DNA of 6,830 nt. Origin: JAZQUM01 sp045631305. GTDB taxonomy: Bacteria > Bacillota > Clostridia > Oscillospirales > Oscillospiraceae. A model generated the notes under the pieces. The model saw only the letters and a program-made list of their open reading frames with translations, was not told where the DNA came from and searched no databases. Positions 6,171 to 6,830 of the stretch are shown one piece after another (within the stretch, counting starts at the first letter, position 1; each line of letters opens with the position of its first letter). The position numbers and the translations under genes were made by a program. The DNA lies in contig JAZQUM010000019.1 of the NCBI GenBank assembly GCA_045631305.1, forward strand, positions 1 through 6,830. Direction: 5' to 3'.

Positions 6171-6188
6171 CTATTGATATTACTGGAT

Positions 6189-6830
6189 TTATCCCGCTTC
6201 GTTCAGTTGGCGGAAGCGGAATTTGATGTAGATCTGTTTGTCTTCTGATAGCTCCACACGCTTGATCAGACTGAACAACAGCTCCCGGTTGGTGGGAACG
6301 CCGTCCAGAAAACGCTGCACCAGCTCCTTTGCCCTGTCCTCTTTGGGGACGGGGTTCTCTTTTTCTCGCTCCAGCACCTTTACTTGTTCTTCCAGCTGTG
6401 CCCGGTCATCCTTGACTTTCAGATAGATACGTTGGAAGTCTACCTCGGACAGAATGCCGCTGAGCTTATCCATGTACATCTTATACAAGTTGACTGTTAG
6501 ACTGTCGATCCGGTTTCTCAGGGATTGGATCTCCGCTTCTGCACTTGCCGCTTTGTCTGCTTCGGATACAGCGGCCTCAGCCATGGGCAGCAGTTCCACC
6601 GGATTCAGATAGGACTCGCAGACCTCCCGCACCTTGGCAAGAACGGCATCAGTTACCGTCTTTTCCTTGATGGAGTGACAGGTGCAGACACCAGCTTTGG
6701 TAAACCGCTGATAGGTGCGGCAGATGAGAAACAACCGTTCTTCGCCCGCTGCGTTCTTTCGATTGATAACTGCCATGGGATAACCGCACTCATGACAGAA
6801 GATCAGCCCCCGCAGCAGAAAGTCATAGGT
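6189..6830 (-). CDS. Large serine recombinase, C-terminal part (start outside the window)
   Basis: 213 residues are visible and the frame is open to the window edge; family members are usually about 500-550 residues, so the resolvase catalytic domain and most of the recombinase domain lie beyond the edge. Visible parts: a recombinase zinc ribbon, FLLRGLIFCHECGYPMAV followed by LICRTYQRFTKAGVCTCHSI, with paired cysteines in the usual places; then a long coiled coil (AEIQSLRNRIDSLTVNLYKMYMDKLSG to QLEEQVKVLEREKEN), which in this family controls synapsis of attachment sites; then the typical tail FLDGVPTNRELLFSLIKRVELSEDKQIYIKFRF. An ATG at 6776 falls inside the zinc ribbon and is not the start. 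Serine recombinases of this class integrate and excise elements at short core sequences. Its position about 80 bp from a severed sigK end suggests that it is the recombinase of that insertion. No frameshift is seen in the visible part. Confidence 0.93.
   Translation of the reverse strand, partial: TYDFLLRGLIFCHECGYPMAVINRKNAAGEERLFLICRTYQRFTKAGVCTCHSIKEKTVTDAVLAKVREVCESYLNPVELLPMAEAAVSEADKAASAEAEIQSLRNRIDSLTVNLYKMYMDKLSGILSEVDFQRIYLKVKDDRAQLEEQVKVLEREKENPVPKEDRAKELVQRFLDGVPTNRELLFSLIKRVELSEDKQIYIKFRFRQLNEAG

Larger units (their letters stand above)
6108..6830 (-). mobile_element. One end of an integrated element with a large serine recombinase (skin-like candidate)
   Basis: Between the sigK fragment and the window edge there is only about 80 bp of non-coding DNA and the 3' part of a large serine recombinase gene. 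Such recombinases normally lie at an end of the element they mobilise, next to the attachment site. The left boundary is set by the break in SigK homology near 6108; the right boundary is outside the window. Element type (skin-like, ICE, prophage) cannot be decided from here. Confidence 0.6.

Noticed and set aside
5672..6226. A + strand frame of 184 codons across the zinc-ribbon gene, terminator and sigK fragment
   Set aside because: It runs through a promoter and a terminator hairpin and has no family features; the - strand elements explain the region.
6774..6776. ATG as the start of a short recombinase
   Set aside because: The frame continues upstream to the window edge and encodes the first cysteines of the zinc ribbon (CHECG).

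Overview
The window looks like the chromosome of a spore-forming (or ancestrally spore-forming) Clostridia-type Firmicute, probably from the Oscillospiraceae/Ruminococcaceae side. The reasons are strong AGGAGG-type ribosome sites, a mid-range GC content, pyrB and pyrI in tandem, clostridial-style ECF sigma/anti-sigma and DHHW/MBOAT genes, and a fragment that reads as the C-terminus of the sporulation factor SigK. The family placement is inference.

Layout. (1) 2-1239, + strand: the 3' part of pyrB overlapping a complete pyrI, i.e. the catalytic and regulatory chains of allosteric aspartate carbamoyltransferase. (2) 1252-1285: a perfect 15-bp hairpin between convergent genes that can terminate transcription from both sides. 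(3) 1292-3826, - strand: a two-gene surface O-acylation cassette, an AlgI/DltB-type MBOAT membrane acyltransferase followed 15 nt later by a membrane-anchored DHHW (AlgX/AlgJ-like) protein. (4) 3925-5694, - strand: an ECF sigma factor, a single-pass putative anti-sigma factor and a lipoprotein, closed by a hairpin terminator just before the MBOAT gene. A TGTGACC-N16-CGTT element in front of the sigma gene suggests autoregulation. (5) 5759-5938, - strand: a 59-residue zinc-ribbon protein with its own housekeeping-type promoter. (6) 6039-6110, - strand: a start-less 22-24 codon fragment that reads as the last part of SigK region 4.2, with its stop codon and terminator intact. (7) 6189 to the right edge, - strand: the C-terminal part of a large serine recombinase.

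The most striking point is the pairing of (6) and (7). A large serine recombinase ends about 80 bp from what appears to be the severed 3' end of sigK, in the same orientation. This is the arrangement expected at one end of a sigK-intervening ('skin'-like) element, known in Bacillus subtilis and Clostridioides difficile, where a serine recombinase excises the element in the mother cell and restores sigK. Here the break would fall inside the DNA-recognition helix, very near the C-terminus. The other half of sigK and the rest of the element lie beyond the right edge, so this is inferred.

A second theme is the run ECF sigma, anti-sigma, lipoprotein, terminator, MBOAT, DHHW on one strand. It suggests an envelope-stress circuit that may control surface O-acetylation, partly through read-through of the terminator.
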